Of a stretch of 64,000 nt of DNA, positions 53,184 to 62,304 are shown piece by piece; within the stretch, counting starts at the first letter, position 1; the number at the start of each line of letters is the position of its first letter. The position numbers and the translations under genes are program-made. The stretch comes from Hydrotalea sp. (GTDB lineage: Bacteria; Bacteroidota; Bacteroidia; Chitinophagales; Chitinophagaceae). The stretch spans positions 62,001 to 126,000 of the forward strand of contig DAHXOT010000017.1 of NCBI GenBank assembly GCA_027364735.1, in the 5' to 3' direction. The notes beneath the pieces were generated by a model, which saw only the letters and a program-made list of their open reading frames with translations, had not been told where the DNA came from and did no database searches.

Positions 53184-54176
53184 ATGACAGATTCAATACC
53201 TATAATATTTATTCACTACGGCAATTCTGATTACCTTAAATATACCCTCACTTTTGCTAAATATTATAATCCTGATAAGGAAATAATATTATTGGGTGAT
53301 AAGAAGAATAAACATTTTGAAAAAATAGGTATTCGGCATTACATGATTGAAGATTTTTCATCCTCGCCACAAATCAAAGAATTTCATAGGGTATTTAAAG
53401 TAGTTGGTAGGGACGATTTTGAGATGCGGGGAAAAGATAATGGGAAATCTGCTGATGATAAAGGTATTTTCTGGTTGAAGTTCGTTTTTCTAAAGATGTT
53501 CATAATGTACAATTTTGTTAAGCAACATGATATACAGTCTTTTTGGACATTTGATACTGATAACCTAGTTGTTGGCTCTCTGCAAGAACTTGAAAGTGAA
53601 CTTTCTGCATATGATAATACAGAATTGAATGAAGGAATGTCAATGCATGGTTTGATTAGCAATATTGAAGTATTGGGAAAATACATCAATGGAATTAATG
53701 AATTGTTTCTTGATGAATCTTACCTGCAAACTCAGAGAAATGAATTGCTAAAACTACCCAGGCATTATTCCTATACAGAGATGAGGGCTTACGTAGAATG
53801 CAAAAAACGATATGGGTTTAAAACCTATTATTTATCTCAGAGTAATAATGCTTATGTGTTTGATAATAAATTTATGAAAAGCGATGGAATGCAGGTAAGA
53901 AAATATGATCATGCGGTGTTAAGTCAAATCAAAAATATATTTATAGACGATGAGGGTAGATTCTTTTTTCAATCTTCAACGGACAATCATTTGGTAAGAG
54001 TCTATTCTATAGACTGTTCTTGGTTAGCCTTGTGCGTATATTATATCCTGAATAGATACCGACTCAAAAGAAATTCTATAAAAGGGATTGAAGAAATTAT
54101 CTTTTTTGAACCACTCGTTTTTCGTGTTAAAAGGTTTATTGATTTTTATCTTAGAAAGTTTATCAATCATATTTGA
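53184..54176 (+). CDS. Uncharacterised glycosyltransferase-like protein
   Basis: A protein of about 330 residues from the ATG at 53184 (a TTG start at 53169 is possible). The N-terminus IPIIFIHYGNSDYLKYTLTF has the look of a GT-A nucleotide-binding strand with helix. DIQSFWTFDTDNLVVGSLQ carries a DTD triplet that may bind metal. The remainder, with SMHGLISNIEVLGKYING and many aromatic residues, is not a family I recognise. Position inside an unbroken run of transferase genes argues for a sugar- or phosphosugar-transferase, but it could be a modifying enzyme. Confidence 0.6.
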   Translation: MTDSIPIIFIHYGNSDYLKYTLTFAKYYNPDKEIILLGDKKNKHFEKIGIRHYMIEDFSSSPQIKEFHRVFKVVGRDDFEMRGKDNGKSADDKGIFWLKFVFLKMFIMYNFVKQHDIQSFWTFDTDNLVVGSLQELESELSAYDNTELNEGMSMHGLISNIEVLGKYINGINELFLDESYLQTQRNELLKLPRHYSYTEMRAYVECKKRYGFKTYYLSQSNNAYVFDNKFMKSDGMQVRKYDHAVLSQIKNIFIDDEGRFFFQSSTDNHLVRVYSIDCSWLALCVYYILNRYRLKRNSIKGIEEIIFFEPLVFRVKRFIDFYLRKFINHI

Positions 54177-54193
54177 TATTGTTGAGGTTAATC

Positions 54194-55120
54194 ATGCTCA
54201 ATACCCCTGTTTTATTTCTCATTTTCAACCGTCCAGATCTTACTGAAAAGGTATTCTCTGTTATTAGGCAGGCACAGCCTAAACAACTGTTTATTGCAGC
54301 CGATGGGCCACGGGAAGATAAAATAGGTGAAATAGCTTTATGTGCTGAAACACGCAAAACAGTGATGAACAGGATAGATTGGGATTGTGAAGTACATACT
54401 CTTTTTCGTGAAAAAAATATTGGATGCAAAATAGCGGTAAGTGCCGCCATTACTTGGTTTTTTGAGAACGTTGAAGAAGGCATTATACTAGAAGATGATT
54501 GTTTGCCTGATATCAGTTTTTTTCAATTTTGCGAGGAATTATTAATCAAGTATAGAAACAATGAGAATATAATGCATATCGGCGGGGATTATTTTTTGAA
54601 TTATAAAATAAGGGAATCTTATTACATAACAAAGTATACTCATATTTGGGGTTGGGCAACTTGGAGAAGGGCTTGGAAATTCTATGATGTAGAAATGACA
54701 AAATGGGAACAGATTGATAAAAAAAAGTTTTTGAGAAAGCATTGTACTTCAAGAGATGAAATTGAGTTTTGGTATGCTACATTTTGCAATGTGCATAACA
54801 ATGAATTCAATACTTGGGATCATCAATGGACATTTACGTGTTGGCTAAATAATAGTCTATCTATCGCTCCCTCTGTTAACTTAGTCTCCAATATTGGTTT
54901 TTCTGAGGCTGCTACCCATACTAAATCTTTAGATGCAGTTCTTTCAAACGTAAAGGTTGATAGTATTGGTGGCTCTATAATTCATCCTTCAAAGCTTGCT
55001 ATTAATATGAAAGCAGATAAACTAATTGGGAAAAACATTTATTTACGAAGGGAAGGAATATTTAAGTACTATTTTAATAAAATAAAAAAAATGGTTAAAT
55101 GGCTTATACAGAAAGATTGA
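54194..55120 (+). CDS. GT-A nucleotide-diphospho-sugar transferase-like protein
   Basis: A 308-residue protein from the ATG at 54194. The N-terminus VLFLIFNRPDLTEKVFSVIR, QLFIAADGPRED and GIILEDDCLPDISFF (metal-binding EDD) match a family of surface-sugar transferases, and YTHIWGWATWRRAWKFYD is its most recognisable segment. NTWDHQWTF follows. The C-terminus is basic and hydrophobic (KYYFNKIKKMVKWLIQ) and may associate with the membrane. Its last 22 bases overlap the next methyltransferase gene. Donor and acceptor unknown. Confidence 0.8.
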   Translation: MLNTPVLFLIFNRPDLTEKVFSVIRQAQPKQLFIAADGPREDKIGEIALCAETRKTVMNRIDWDCEVHTLFREKNIGCKIAVSAAITWFFENVEEGIILEDDCLPDISFFQFCEELLIKYRNNENIMHIGGDYFLNYKIRESYYITKYTHIWGWATWRRAWKFYDVEMTKWEQIDKKKFLRKHCTSRDEIEFWYATFCNVHNNEFNTWDHQWTFTCWLNNSLSIAPSVNLVSNIGFSEAATHTKSLDAVLSNVKVDSIGGSIIHPSKLAINMKADKLIGKNIYLRREGIFKYYFNKIKKMVKWLIQKD

Positions 55121-55911
55121 CACAAACAGAGTATAGCTTTTTAGAGGCAGAACATCTTCATAGATATGCAATTGCCTGTTCTTTAACTGCAGGCAAAGAC
55201 GTAATTGATATTGCATGTGGAGAAGGGTACGGCAGTAATCTTATTGCAAGGAATGCGAAAAGTGTTATTGGTGTAGATATTGACCAGGAAATAGTTGATC
55301 ATGCATCAAAAAAGTATGCAGATAATCAAAAAAAATTAATATTTCGTCATGGGTCACTTTTAAAAATTCCATTGGATGATCAAAGTGTAGATGTAGTCGT
55401 TTCTTTTGAGAGTATTGAGCATGTTGAACAGCATGATTTAGTTTTAAAAGAATTTAAAAGGGTATTAAGAAAAAATGGGTTATTGGTTTTATCTACACCT
55501 GATAAATATTATTATTCTGATATTTCTAAACAGAGAAACCCATTTCATATTAAGGAAATGTATAAAAGTGATTTAGAGTTGCATTTAGCTAAATACTTTA
55601 AAAATCATTTATTATACCAACAAAGATTTTTATGCGGATCCCTAATTCGCCCATATAATTCGAATAAGCAAGACCTAAAATTATATAACGGAGATTTTTG
55701 CGAAATTCAAGAGAAGAAAATAAATGATGGCGTTTATATGGTTGCATTGGCATCCGATAATATAGTAGAGTATAATGAAACAAGCTTCTTTGATCTCACT
55801 AATTTAATTTCTCAAACACAGGATAATGCCTTAGCAAGAGTTTATAATTCCACTTCTTATAAACTTGGGAGAAAGATTGTTGATGTATTGAATTTTTTTC
55901 GAAAAAAATAA
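55099..55911 (+). CDS. SAM-dependent methyltransferase
   Basis: A 270-residue class I methyltransferase. The SAM loop DVIDIACGEGYGSNLIARNA leads to VIGVDIDQEIVDHA, GSLLKIPLDDQSVDVVVSFE, SIEHVEQHDLVL and KRVLRKNGLLVLSTPD. The arrangement resembles that of the methyltransferase at 47743. The C-terminal 35 residues (ALARVYNSTSYKLGRKIVDV) look like the chain-end helix often joined to glycosyltransferases in such clusters. It starts inside the end of the previous gene. A sugar O-methyltransferase is the most probable role. Confidence 0.82.
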   Translation: MAYTERLTQTEYSFLEAEHLHRYAIACSLTAGKDVIDIACGEGYGSNLIARNAKSVIGVDIDQEIVDHASKKYADNQKKLIFRHGSLLKIPLDDQSVDVVVSFESIEHVEQHDLVLKEFKRVLRKNGLLVLSTPDKYYYSDISKQRNPFHIKEMYKSDLELHLAKYFKNHLLYQQRFLCGSLIRPYNSNKQDLKLYNGDFCEIQEKKINDGVYMVALASDNIVEYNETSFFDLTNLISQTQDNALARVYNSTSYKLGRKIVDVLNFFRKK

Positions 55912-55920
55912 CACAGCTAT

Positions 55921-56673
55921 TTGAAGATAGAAAAAAAATTAGGGATTGTAATTCCTCTTTATAAATCTGAGCCAAGTACGTATGACATAGCTTCTTTAAG
56001 ACAGATGCTTCATGTGCTACATACTCACGAGTTTGTATTTATATGTGAAAATAATTTTGGTTTTGAGCAATATTTGAAGTTACTACCAAGCGACACCTTA
56101 TATTCATTTGTGTTTTTTCCAAAAGAATTTTTCTCTTCTACACGTGGTTATAATAAACTTATGTTGAATCACTCATTTTATGAAAAATTTATAAAATTTG
56201 AATATATATTAATCTCTCAGTTAGATGTGTGGGTATTTAAAAACGATATGCTTGATTGGTGCAACAAAGGCTATGATTATGTAGGCGCTCCTTGGATTAA
56301 TTGGGAATGGAGTAATTATTATGCTAGTCATCTTACATTTCCTCGGCGTGTAGCTCACAAGTTGGGGTATAAAAAATTTAACATGGTTGGGAATGGCGGG
56401 TTCTCTTTGCGAAAGGTTAATTCTTGCATTAAAAATCTTAAAAGGTTTTACAAAGCTGCAAATGATTTTCAGCAAAATGAAGACTATTTTTTTTCTTTTG
56501 ATATTACTTCATACAATCCTTTTTTTAAAATTCCTTCTGTAAATGAAGCATTGAAGTTTGCCTTTGATGAAAATCCTGCAGAAGCTTTTAAACTCAATAA
56601 TAACCAACTGCCAATGGCCTGTCACGCATGGCCGAAGTACAAAGATTTTTGGAAAGATTATATATTACTTTGA
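55921..56673 (+). CDS. DUF5672 family protein, TTG start
   Basis: A 250-residue protein. YILISQLDVWVFKNDMLDWC with a DVW motif, YDYVGAPWINW, MVGNGGFSLRKV and QNEDYFF are the DUF5672 hallmarks; this family has a GT-A-like fold and is found in surface-polysaccharide clusters. The conserved NGGFSLR loop is typical of acceptor binding in galactosyltransferase relatives. The only suitable start is TTG at 55921, 9 bases after the previous stop codon. It is probably a glycosyltransferase, but no member that I can name precisely defines its substrate. Confidence 0.8.
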   Translation: MKIEKKLGIVIPLYKSEPSTYDIASLRQMLHVLHTHEFVFICENNFGFEQYLKLLPSDTLYSFVFFPKEFFSSTRGYNKLMLNHSFYEKFIKFEYILISQLDVWVFKNDMLDWCNKGYDYVGAPWINWEWSNYYASHLTFPRRVAHKLGYKKFNMVGNGGFSLRKVNSCIKNLKRFYKAANDFQQNEDYFFSFDITSYNPFFKIPSVNEALKFAFDENPAEAFKLNNNQLPMACHAWPKYKDFWKDYILL

Positions 56674-56743
56674 ATTAAGTGCTAATTCATAAACGTTTTT
56701 ATATTTTCTTCAAAAAAAATTAATTATAGGTTTTAAAACTAAC

Positions 56744-57799
56744 ATGTATCCTTATATATATTTTAATAGTTTATTATTCTCTACTGGGTTAGTTGATTTT
56801 GATTTCTTGAAGCAAATATCTGTTAATGAACTTTCTCGAGCAAACTACCTCATTTTCCCTGTTTTCTATGAAGTAATGTTCGAATATTCTGAAGAGGAAT
56901 ATGCAATGAATGGATTTAGTAAGGAACTAATAGAACAAACAAAAAAATTGTTTTATGATGCTATTGCTCTCGCTCGTCAATATCAAAAACCATTAGTTCT
57001 TTTTTATTACCGAGATCCGGTAAAACCCTTGCCAATTGATTATAACAATACAATTGTTTTTAGAACTTCTTTATTTAAATCTACTTGCTCTAACAACGAA
57101 TTGGCTATGCCGGCTTTTATTCCCGATATTATTGAACAGTTTAAAGAAATAACACATAAAGAGTATCTCAATAATTTTATACTGCCTAAACCAAATAAAC
57201 CTGCTGTTGCTTTTAAAGGACAGTCAGCTCCTTTACAATTAAGTTTTAAAACAGAATTGCGGCTGTTTGCCAATAAATTATTACCTAAAATAGGATGGAA
57301 TGAAGTACCCGTTTATTATAACCGTGGATATTTAGCAAGACGTTTAGCACTGATTTCCATTATCAACAATAAGAAAATTGAATCGGATGTGCAAATCACT
57401 GCATGGAATCAGCAAAAGCAAGATGCTATTTTGTATAAAAAAAGATTTTTAGAAAGCATGTATCAATATCCTTATCAATTATGTTCCGCAGGATTTGGTA
57501 ATTATTCCTTTCGGTTATATGAAATAATGGCTTCGGGCAGAATTCCCGTTTTTGTTAATACCGATTGTGTAATGCCTTTTGAACATATTATTCCATGGAA
57601 AAAGCAAATGGTTTGGATTGAAGAAAAAGATGCAAAAAAAACCAGTGAAATACTTTTAGATTTTCATCATTCAGTACATCCTGATGACTTTAAAGATTTG
57701 CAAATGACTAATAGAAAAATTTATGAAACTTATTTAACTAAAAAAGGGTTCTTACAAAATTTAGATAAAGCATTAGCCCCATTACAAGTAGTAAAGTAA
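56744..57799 (+). CDS. Exostosin-family (GT47-like) glycosyltransferase
   Basis: A 351-residue protein with the exostosin C-terminal block: QLCSAGFGNYSFRLYEIMAS, then GRIPVFVNTDCVMPFEHII. In GT47 proteins the FSxRxxEAxxxGCIPVII region binds the sugar nucleotide. The N-terminal half (LSRANYLIFPVFYE ... KPLVLFYYRDPVKP) also suits a GT-B enzyme. It has no signal peptide, unlike the eukaryotic Golgi forms. A 70-base AT-rich gap separates it from the DUF5672 gene, and it is followed 8 bases later by the epimerase gene. It should transfer a sugar in the cytoplasm; whether GlcA, GlcNAc or another cannot be told. Confidence 0.8.
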   Translation: MYPYIYFNSLLFSTGLVDFDFLKQISVNELSRANYLIFPVFYEVMFEYSEEEYAMNGFSKELIEQTKKLFYDAIALARQYQKPLVLFYYRDPVKPLPIDYNNTIVFRTSLFKSTCSNNELAMPAFIPDIIEQFKEITHKEYLNNFILPKPNKPAVAFKGQSAPLQLSFKTELRLFANKLLPKIGWNEVPVYYNRGYLARRLALISIINNKKIESDVQITAWNQQKQDAILYKKRFLESMYQYPYQLCSAGFGNYSFRLYEIMASGRIPVFVNTDCVMPFEHIIPWKKQMVWIEEKDAKKTSEILLDFHHSVHPDDFKDLQMTNRKIYETYLTKKGFLQNLDKALAPLQVVK

Positions 57800-57807
57800 A
57801 ATATTAA

Positions 57808-58854
57808 ATGAAGAAATTATTAGTTACCGGTTCATCCGGTTTAGTAGGAAGTGAAGTGTGTATGTATTTTTCTGAAAAAGGATACGAGATACATGGAATT
57901 GATAATAATCAGCGGGCAATATTTTTTGGTCCGCAGGGCGATACTCGCTGGAATCAGCAAAGATTAGCATCTACGCTTCAGCATTTTCACCATCATGAAA
58001 ATGATATTAGGGATAGAAAAGCCATGATGGAACTAATGCAATCTATTCAACCCAATGTAATTATTCATGCAGCCGCACAACCCAGTCATGATAAAGCAGC
58101 TTTAATTCCTTTCGATGATTTTGATACCAATGCCGGCGGTACATTAAATATATTAGAAGCTGCTCGTTTATATGCTCCGGAAGCTCCTTTTATTCACATG
58201 AGCACCAATAAAGTATATGGCGATGCACCCAATAAAATTTCTTTAAAGGAATTGGCTACGCGTTGGGATTATGATGATATTGCTTTTGAAAAAGGCATTG
58301 CAGAAACTTTTACCATCGATCAAAGTAAACATTCTTTATTTGGTGCATCGAAATTGGCTGCCGATATTATGGTGCAGGAATATGGCAAATATTTTAATAT
58401 GCCTACGGTTTGTTTACGTGGCGGTTGTTTAACAGGGCCTAACCATAGTGGCGTTGAGTTGCACGGATTTTTAAGTTATTTGGTAAAATGTAATGTGGAA
58501 AGCAAGAAATATTTTATATATGGGTATAAAGGAAAACAGGTAAGAGATAATATTCATAGTTACGATATTGCCCGTTTTATGGAAAGGTTTGTACAAGCAC
58601 CTAGAGCCGGTGAAGTATATAATTTAGGAGGAGGTAAAGAAAATACTTGTTCAATACTGGAAGCATTTACTATAGTAGAAAAATTTAGCGGAAAGCAACA
58701 AGTATTTGAATATGTTGATAAAAACAGAGAAGGAGATCATATTTGTTATTACAGCGATTTAAGTAAAATGAAAGCTCATTATACCGGATGGGGTATAACT
58801 ATTAGTTTGGAAGAAACCATTCGGCAAATTACAGATAGTTGGAAGAATAGATAA
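57808..58854 (+). CDS. NAD-dependent sugar-nucleotide epimerase/dehydratase (CDP-tyvelose epimerase-like)
   Basis: A 348-residue extended SDR. The Rossmann motif [10 protein letters not shown] (7-16) binds NAD, with acidic Asp32 after the second strand selecting NAD over [13 protein letters not shown] and [14 protein letters not shown] (active-site Ser/Thr) follow. Where the catalytic YxxxK is expected the sequence reads FGASK (Phe178, Lys182). The TRWDYDD and [12 protein letters not shown] segments resemble CDP-paratose/tyvelose 2-epimerase-type proteins. It should make or modify a nucleotide sugar for the cluster. Without the Tyr the usual hydride/proton chemistry needs another acid/base, so activity is uncertain. 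Confidence 0.8.
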   Translation: MKKLLVTGSSGLVGSEVCMYFSEKGYEIHGIDNNQRAIFFGPQGDTRWNQQRLASTLQHFHHHENDIRDRKAMMELMQSIQPNVIIHAAAQPSHDKAALIPFDDFDTNAGGTLNILEAARLYAPEAPFIHMSTNKVYGDAPNKISLKELATRWDYDDIAFEKGIAETFTIDQSKHSLFGASKLAADIMVQEYGKYFNMPTVCLRGGCLTGPNHSGVELHGFLSYLVKCNVESKKYFIYGYKGKQVRDNIHSYDIARFMERFVQAPRAGEVYNLGGGKENTCSILEAFTIVEKFSGKQQVFEYVDKNREGDHICYYSDLSKMKAHYTGWGITISLEETIRQITDSWKNR

Positions 58855-58880
58855 TAAGCTTAAACATATATTATTACTGC

Positions 58881-59978
58881 GTGAAGTATATTAAAGAATT
58901 AGATAGTTTAAGAGCCTTTGCTGTAACATTGGTTATTATTAGTCATATTCATTCACTCACTTATTTTAAATCTTTTGCACTCGGTGGTATTGGAGTAGGT
59001 TTTTTCTTTGTATTAAGCGGATTTTTAATTACAGGTATTTTATTACACGAAAAAAATAAACCCGATTCTTCTTTAGGCAATACTTTAAAAATATTTTATA
59101 GCAGAAGAACGCTTCGCATATTTCCGGCGTATTATTTATTTTTATGGATAGTGTATAGTTTAGGTAATAAGCAAATAGTGGAGCATCCTTTTTATTTTTT
59201 ATTCTATGGTTCTAATATCCTTTTTTTTAAACAAGCCGGTTATGCTGGCGAACTTTCTCCTACTTGGTCGCTTGCAGTAGAAGAGCAATTTTATATTACT
59301 TGGCCTTTAATTTTACTGGCAGTAAATAAAAAATATACAAAGCATGTAATTATTGCGGGAATTATTTTCTCTCCTTTATTTAAAATAATAGTTACGGTTA
59401 TATGTAAGCTATATGGTCAAAACTCCTCTTTACTTGGGGCTTTAATGCCCAGCAATATCATTTACTTATTATCCGGTGCTTATTTGGCATGGTTAACCAT
59501 ACAAAAAAGTAACCGATTGGCACAATTCACTCATTCAATCATACCCATTATACTTATTGCCTGTTATTATGTATTGCATCTTGTAATTCATGGTGCATTA
59601 TTAAATAGTTTTTTATTTCAAGGTGTGGTTACCATGGTATCGGTATGGATTATTAACCTAATTCTTATTCGTAACAAGGCAGGTAGTTCAATAAATTGGC
59701 TGAAAAATAAGGTAATGGTGTACATAGGTAAAATAAGTTATGGAATGTATCTATATCATACCATTGCAGTTTCTTTACTGTTTTCTTTTATTGGTAATTA
59801 TAATACGTTATTCCGGCATCCTTTAACAGATTTTATAGTTACCTATTCCTGTACTTTTTTAGTAGCTTCTGTTTCATGGTTTTTATTCGAAAAGCCCATA
59901 AATAGCTGGAAGAATAAGCTTTCTTATGGTTTGTTGACAAAACGCCAAAAAGAAATTACCACATCTTTTGAAAAATAA
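58881..59978 (+). CDS. Acyltransferase family 3 membrane protein, GTG start
   Basis: A 365-residue integral membrane O-acyltransferase of the OafA/YrhL type with about ten helices. ELDSLRAFAVTLVIISHIHS carries the active His, GVGFFFVLSGFLIT and SRRTLRIFPAYYLFL (conserved R) follow, then PTWSLAVEEQFYITWPLI. It moves acetyl or related acyl groups from the cytoplasm to sugars on the outer face. The start is GTG at 58881, 26 bases after the epimerase stop codon; the conserved first motif begins five residues later, so no later start fits. One of two such enzymes here. Confidence 0.9.
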   Translation: MKYIKELDSLRAFAVTLVIISHIHSLTYFKSFALGGIGVGFFFVLSGFLITGILLHEKNKPDSSLGNTLKIFYSRRTLRIFPAYYLFLWIVYSLGNKQIVEHPFYFLFYGSNILFFKQAGYAGELSPTWSLAVEEQFYITWPLILLAVNKKYTKHVIIAGIIFSPLFKIIVTVICKLYGQNSSLLGALMPSNIIYLLSGAYLAWLTIQKSNRLAQFTHSIIPIILIACYYVLHLVIHGALLNSFLFQGVVTMVSVWIINLILIRNKAGSSINWLKNKVMVYIGKISYGMYLYHTIAVSLLFSFIGNYNTLFRHPLTDFIVTYSCTFLVASVSWFLFEKPINSWKNKLSYGLLTKRQKEITTSFEK

Positions 59979-59998
59979 AAGGAAAGGATTTTAAGTTC

Positions 59999-61213
59999 AT
60001 GCGAATAGTACTTTTATGCGAAGCCCCTATATGTGTTGATGCGGGAGGTATTGCACAAACTTTATACAATATTGTATCTTTTACTGCACCCGAAAACTTA
60101 TTGTGTATTAGTCCTGAACAAGAAATAAAATCATATCCACCTTCAGCACCTTATACGAATTGTTATATTGGATATAAGTTTCAAATTTTTTCGCTTGGTG
60201 CAAATAGAATCAGTAAATATGTTGGAAAATATATTGAGCTGATTAACTTCAGTATAAATCAGTATAGAAGTTTTCGAAAAATTAAGCAGGCAATAATCAA
60301 CTTTCAACCCAATGTAATAATATCTTGCCCTAATGGTGCTATAGGCGTATTAATGCATCAACGATTATTAAAAAATATGGATGTAAACATATTTCCTTAT
60401 TTTATGGATGATTGGATGTATCAAATACAGTTTAATTGGCTCGGCGGCAATTTGCATACTGCTATTAAACAAATACTGCAAAGCAATACCAAATGGTTAG
60501 TGATTAGTAGTGAACTGAAAGAATTATTATCGAAAAGATATCAGGTATATCCGAAAAATTTTTTAGTTATCCGCAATCCGGTTGATATAACAGATGAGCA
60601 AGATGATGCTATAATAACACCTGTTATAAAAGATAAGAAGGAGATAACAATTGCTTATGCAGGCGCTTTATGGGATATGCACTATGATTCTTTTTTGCTG
60701 GCAGCCAAAGCCATTCATCAATTGCAATTGGAAATAAATGTGCGGTTAGTACTTTATTGTGCAACTCATTTTTGGGAATGGAGAGGAAGCGAATTGCAAT
60801 TATATGCAGTTGAATACGGTGGTAATATTCCTTATTCAAAAATTCATCAAAAATTAAAAGAAGCAGATGCTGTATTGCTGGTTTCTTCTTTTTCGGCAAA
60901 AGTATATACCCATTCCAGTGCATCTATTCAAACTAAAATTACCGATTACTTAAAAGCTAAAAAGCTAATCATCAGTTGTGGGCCTTCGTATTCGGCCAAT
61001 CATCAGTTTCTAAAAACCTATGATTGTGGTTATTGTATAGAATCGGATATTGAGGAAGAAGTTGTTGCGTATTTAAAACAAGTGATTACCAATTTGCCGG
61101 CATTTAACTATAAAATACAGAATGGCTATAAAGTATTGCAAGAAGAATTTTCGAAAGAAGTAGTTCATCGAAAACTAAAAAATTTTATGATAAACGAAAT
61201 TAGTGCAGCATGA
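59999..61213 (+). CDS. Family 4-like glycosyltransferase
   Basis: A 404-residue GT-B enzyme. The N-terminus RIVLLCEAPICVDAGGIAQT has the Gly-rich GGIAQT loop of GT4, and the second Rossmann half begins near KEITIAYAGALWDMHYDSFL. The usual glutamate of the EX7E motif is not clear; the segment YTHSSASIQTKITDYLKAKK takes its place. It works in the cytoplasm at the membrane on lipid-linked chains. It overlaps the next acyltransferase gene by 4 bases (ATGA). Sugar donor unknown. Confidence 0.8.
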   Translation: MRIVLLCEAPICVDAGGIAQTLYNIVSFTAPENLLCISPEQEIKSYPPSAPYTNCYIGYKFQIFSLGANRISKYVGKYIELINFSINQYRSFRKIKQAIINFQPNVIISCPNGAIGVLMHQRLLKNMDVNIFPYFMDDWMYQIQFNWLGGNLHTAIKQILQSNTKWLVISSELKELLSKRYQVYPKNFLVIRNPVDITDEQDDAIITPVIKDKKEITIAYAGALWDMHYDSFLLAAKAIHQLQLEINVRLVLYCATHFWEWRGSELQLYAVEYGGNIPYSKIHQKLKEADAVLLVSSFSAKVYTHSSASIQTKITDYLKAKKLIISCGPSYSANHQFLKTYDCGYCIESDIEEEVVAYLKQVITNLPAFNYKIQNGYKVLQEEFSKEVVHRKLKNFMINEISAA

Positions 61214-62304
61214 AAGAAAGGTCATTTCAATTAGATTTATTAAGAACTGTAGCCATATTATTAGTATTATTTTTTCATTTCTATATTAATTTTTCTGCAA
61301 TTCCCTTGTGGAATGATGTTATGTATAATGGCGGACTATTGGGCGTTAATTTTTTCTTTGTTTTAAGTGGTATGCTTATTTCATATCCATTTGTAAAAGA
61401 AAGTTTGGCATCGGGTAAATTATATTCTATAAAAAATTATTCGGTTAATCGGTTATTGCGAATTATTCCGTTATTCTGGTTTATTACTATCATTAATTTT
61501 CTATTAAAAGATAATATTCGGTTATATCAAATGCAGCCAAATGGTTTGTTGTATTCCGATTTAATTAAGTACTTATTTTTTTTCTCTTCTAAATTAGATA
61601 TTTTAAATCCGGTAATTTGGACACTAAGGATTGAGATGTTATTTTATATTATTTTTCCTTTTCTGTTTTATATTAGTTTGCGATGGCATAGTATATTTAT
61701 TAAGCATGCACATTTTTATACATTTCTTTTAATGACTTGCTTTTTGGCTTACAGATGTATAGTTATTTATAACAACAAAACACTCGACAATTCCAATGTA
61801 ATTAATAATTTAGAAGGCTTCTTTTTGGGTATTAATCTTTCTTTTATTGTTCTTACAAATAATACTAACCGCTTTAAAATTTTTTTTCAAATTCTAACTC
61901 CCATAATCGGATTATTGATATTGGTTAAATTAAATCAAACAATATTTCAAAATTCAATATGGTACTATCCTTTTTTTAAAACCGGAACTAATCTTTGTAT
62001 TTTCTTTCTATTTATAGGACTGCTCCGGAATCAACCCAAAAGATTAAGTAAGCAATTGGTACAAGTAATAAGTTTTATTTCAATGATTTCTTATTCTTTA
62101 TACTTAATTCACTTTAATGTGTATTATAGTATTGTGTTGCCTATTCTTAGAAAAATATATCATAGTCAGTATGTAAATATTCATGTATGGGGAGCCCTCT
62201 CTTTGCTTATTACATTTTTATTTTCGTTTATAACGTATAGGGTTGTAGAGCAACCTTTTTTGGCATTAAAGAAAAGAGTATTAGTTACCAGTGAAAGCAG
62301 ATAA
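61210..62304 (+). CDS. Acyltransferase family 3 membrane protein
   Basis: A 364-residue multi-pass O-acyltransferase. The first helix SFQLDLLRTVAILLVLFFHF has the conserved His, followed by GLLGVNFFFVLSGMLISYPF, NRLLRIIPLFWFI and PVIWTLRIEMLFYIIFPFL. It is closely related in layout to the acyltransferase at 58881, so the polymer may carry two kinds of acyl group, or the same group at two positions. It overlaps the preceding GT4 gene by ATGA and the next GT4 gene by 14 bases, suggesting tight coupling. Confidence 0.9.
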   Translation: MKERSFQLDLLRTVAILLVLFFHFYINFSAIPLWNDVMYNGGLLGVNFFFVLSGMLISYPFVKESLASGKLYSIKNYSVNRLLRIIPLFWFITIINFLLKDNIRLYQMQPNGLLYSDLIKYLFFFSSKLDILNPVIWTLRIEMLFYIIFPFLFYISLRWHSIFIKHAHFYTFLLMTCFLAYRCIVIYNNKTLDNSNVINNLEGFFLGINLSFIVLTNNTNRFKIFFQILTPIIGLLILVKLNQTIFQNSIWYYPFFKTGTNLCIFFLFIGLLRNQPKRLSKQLVQVISFISMISYSLYLIHFNVYYSIVLPILRKIYHSQYVNIHVWGALSLLITFLFSFITYRVVEQPFLALKKRVLVTSESR

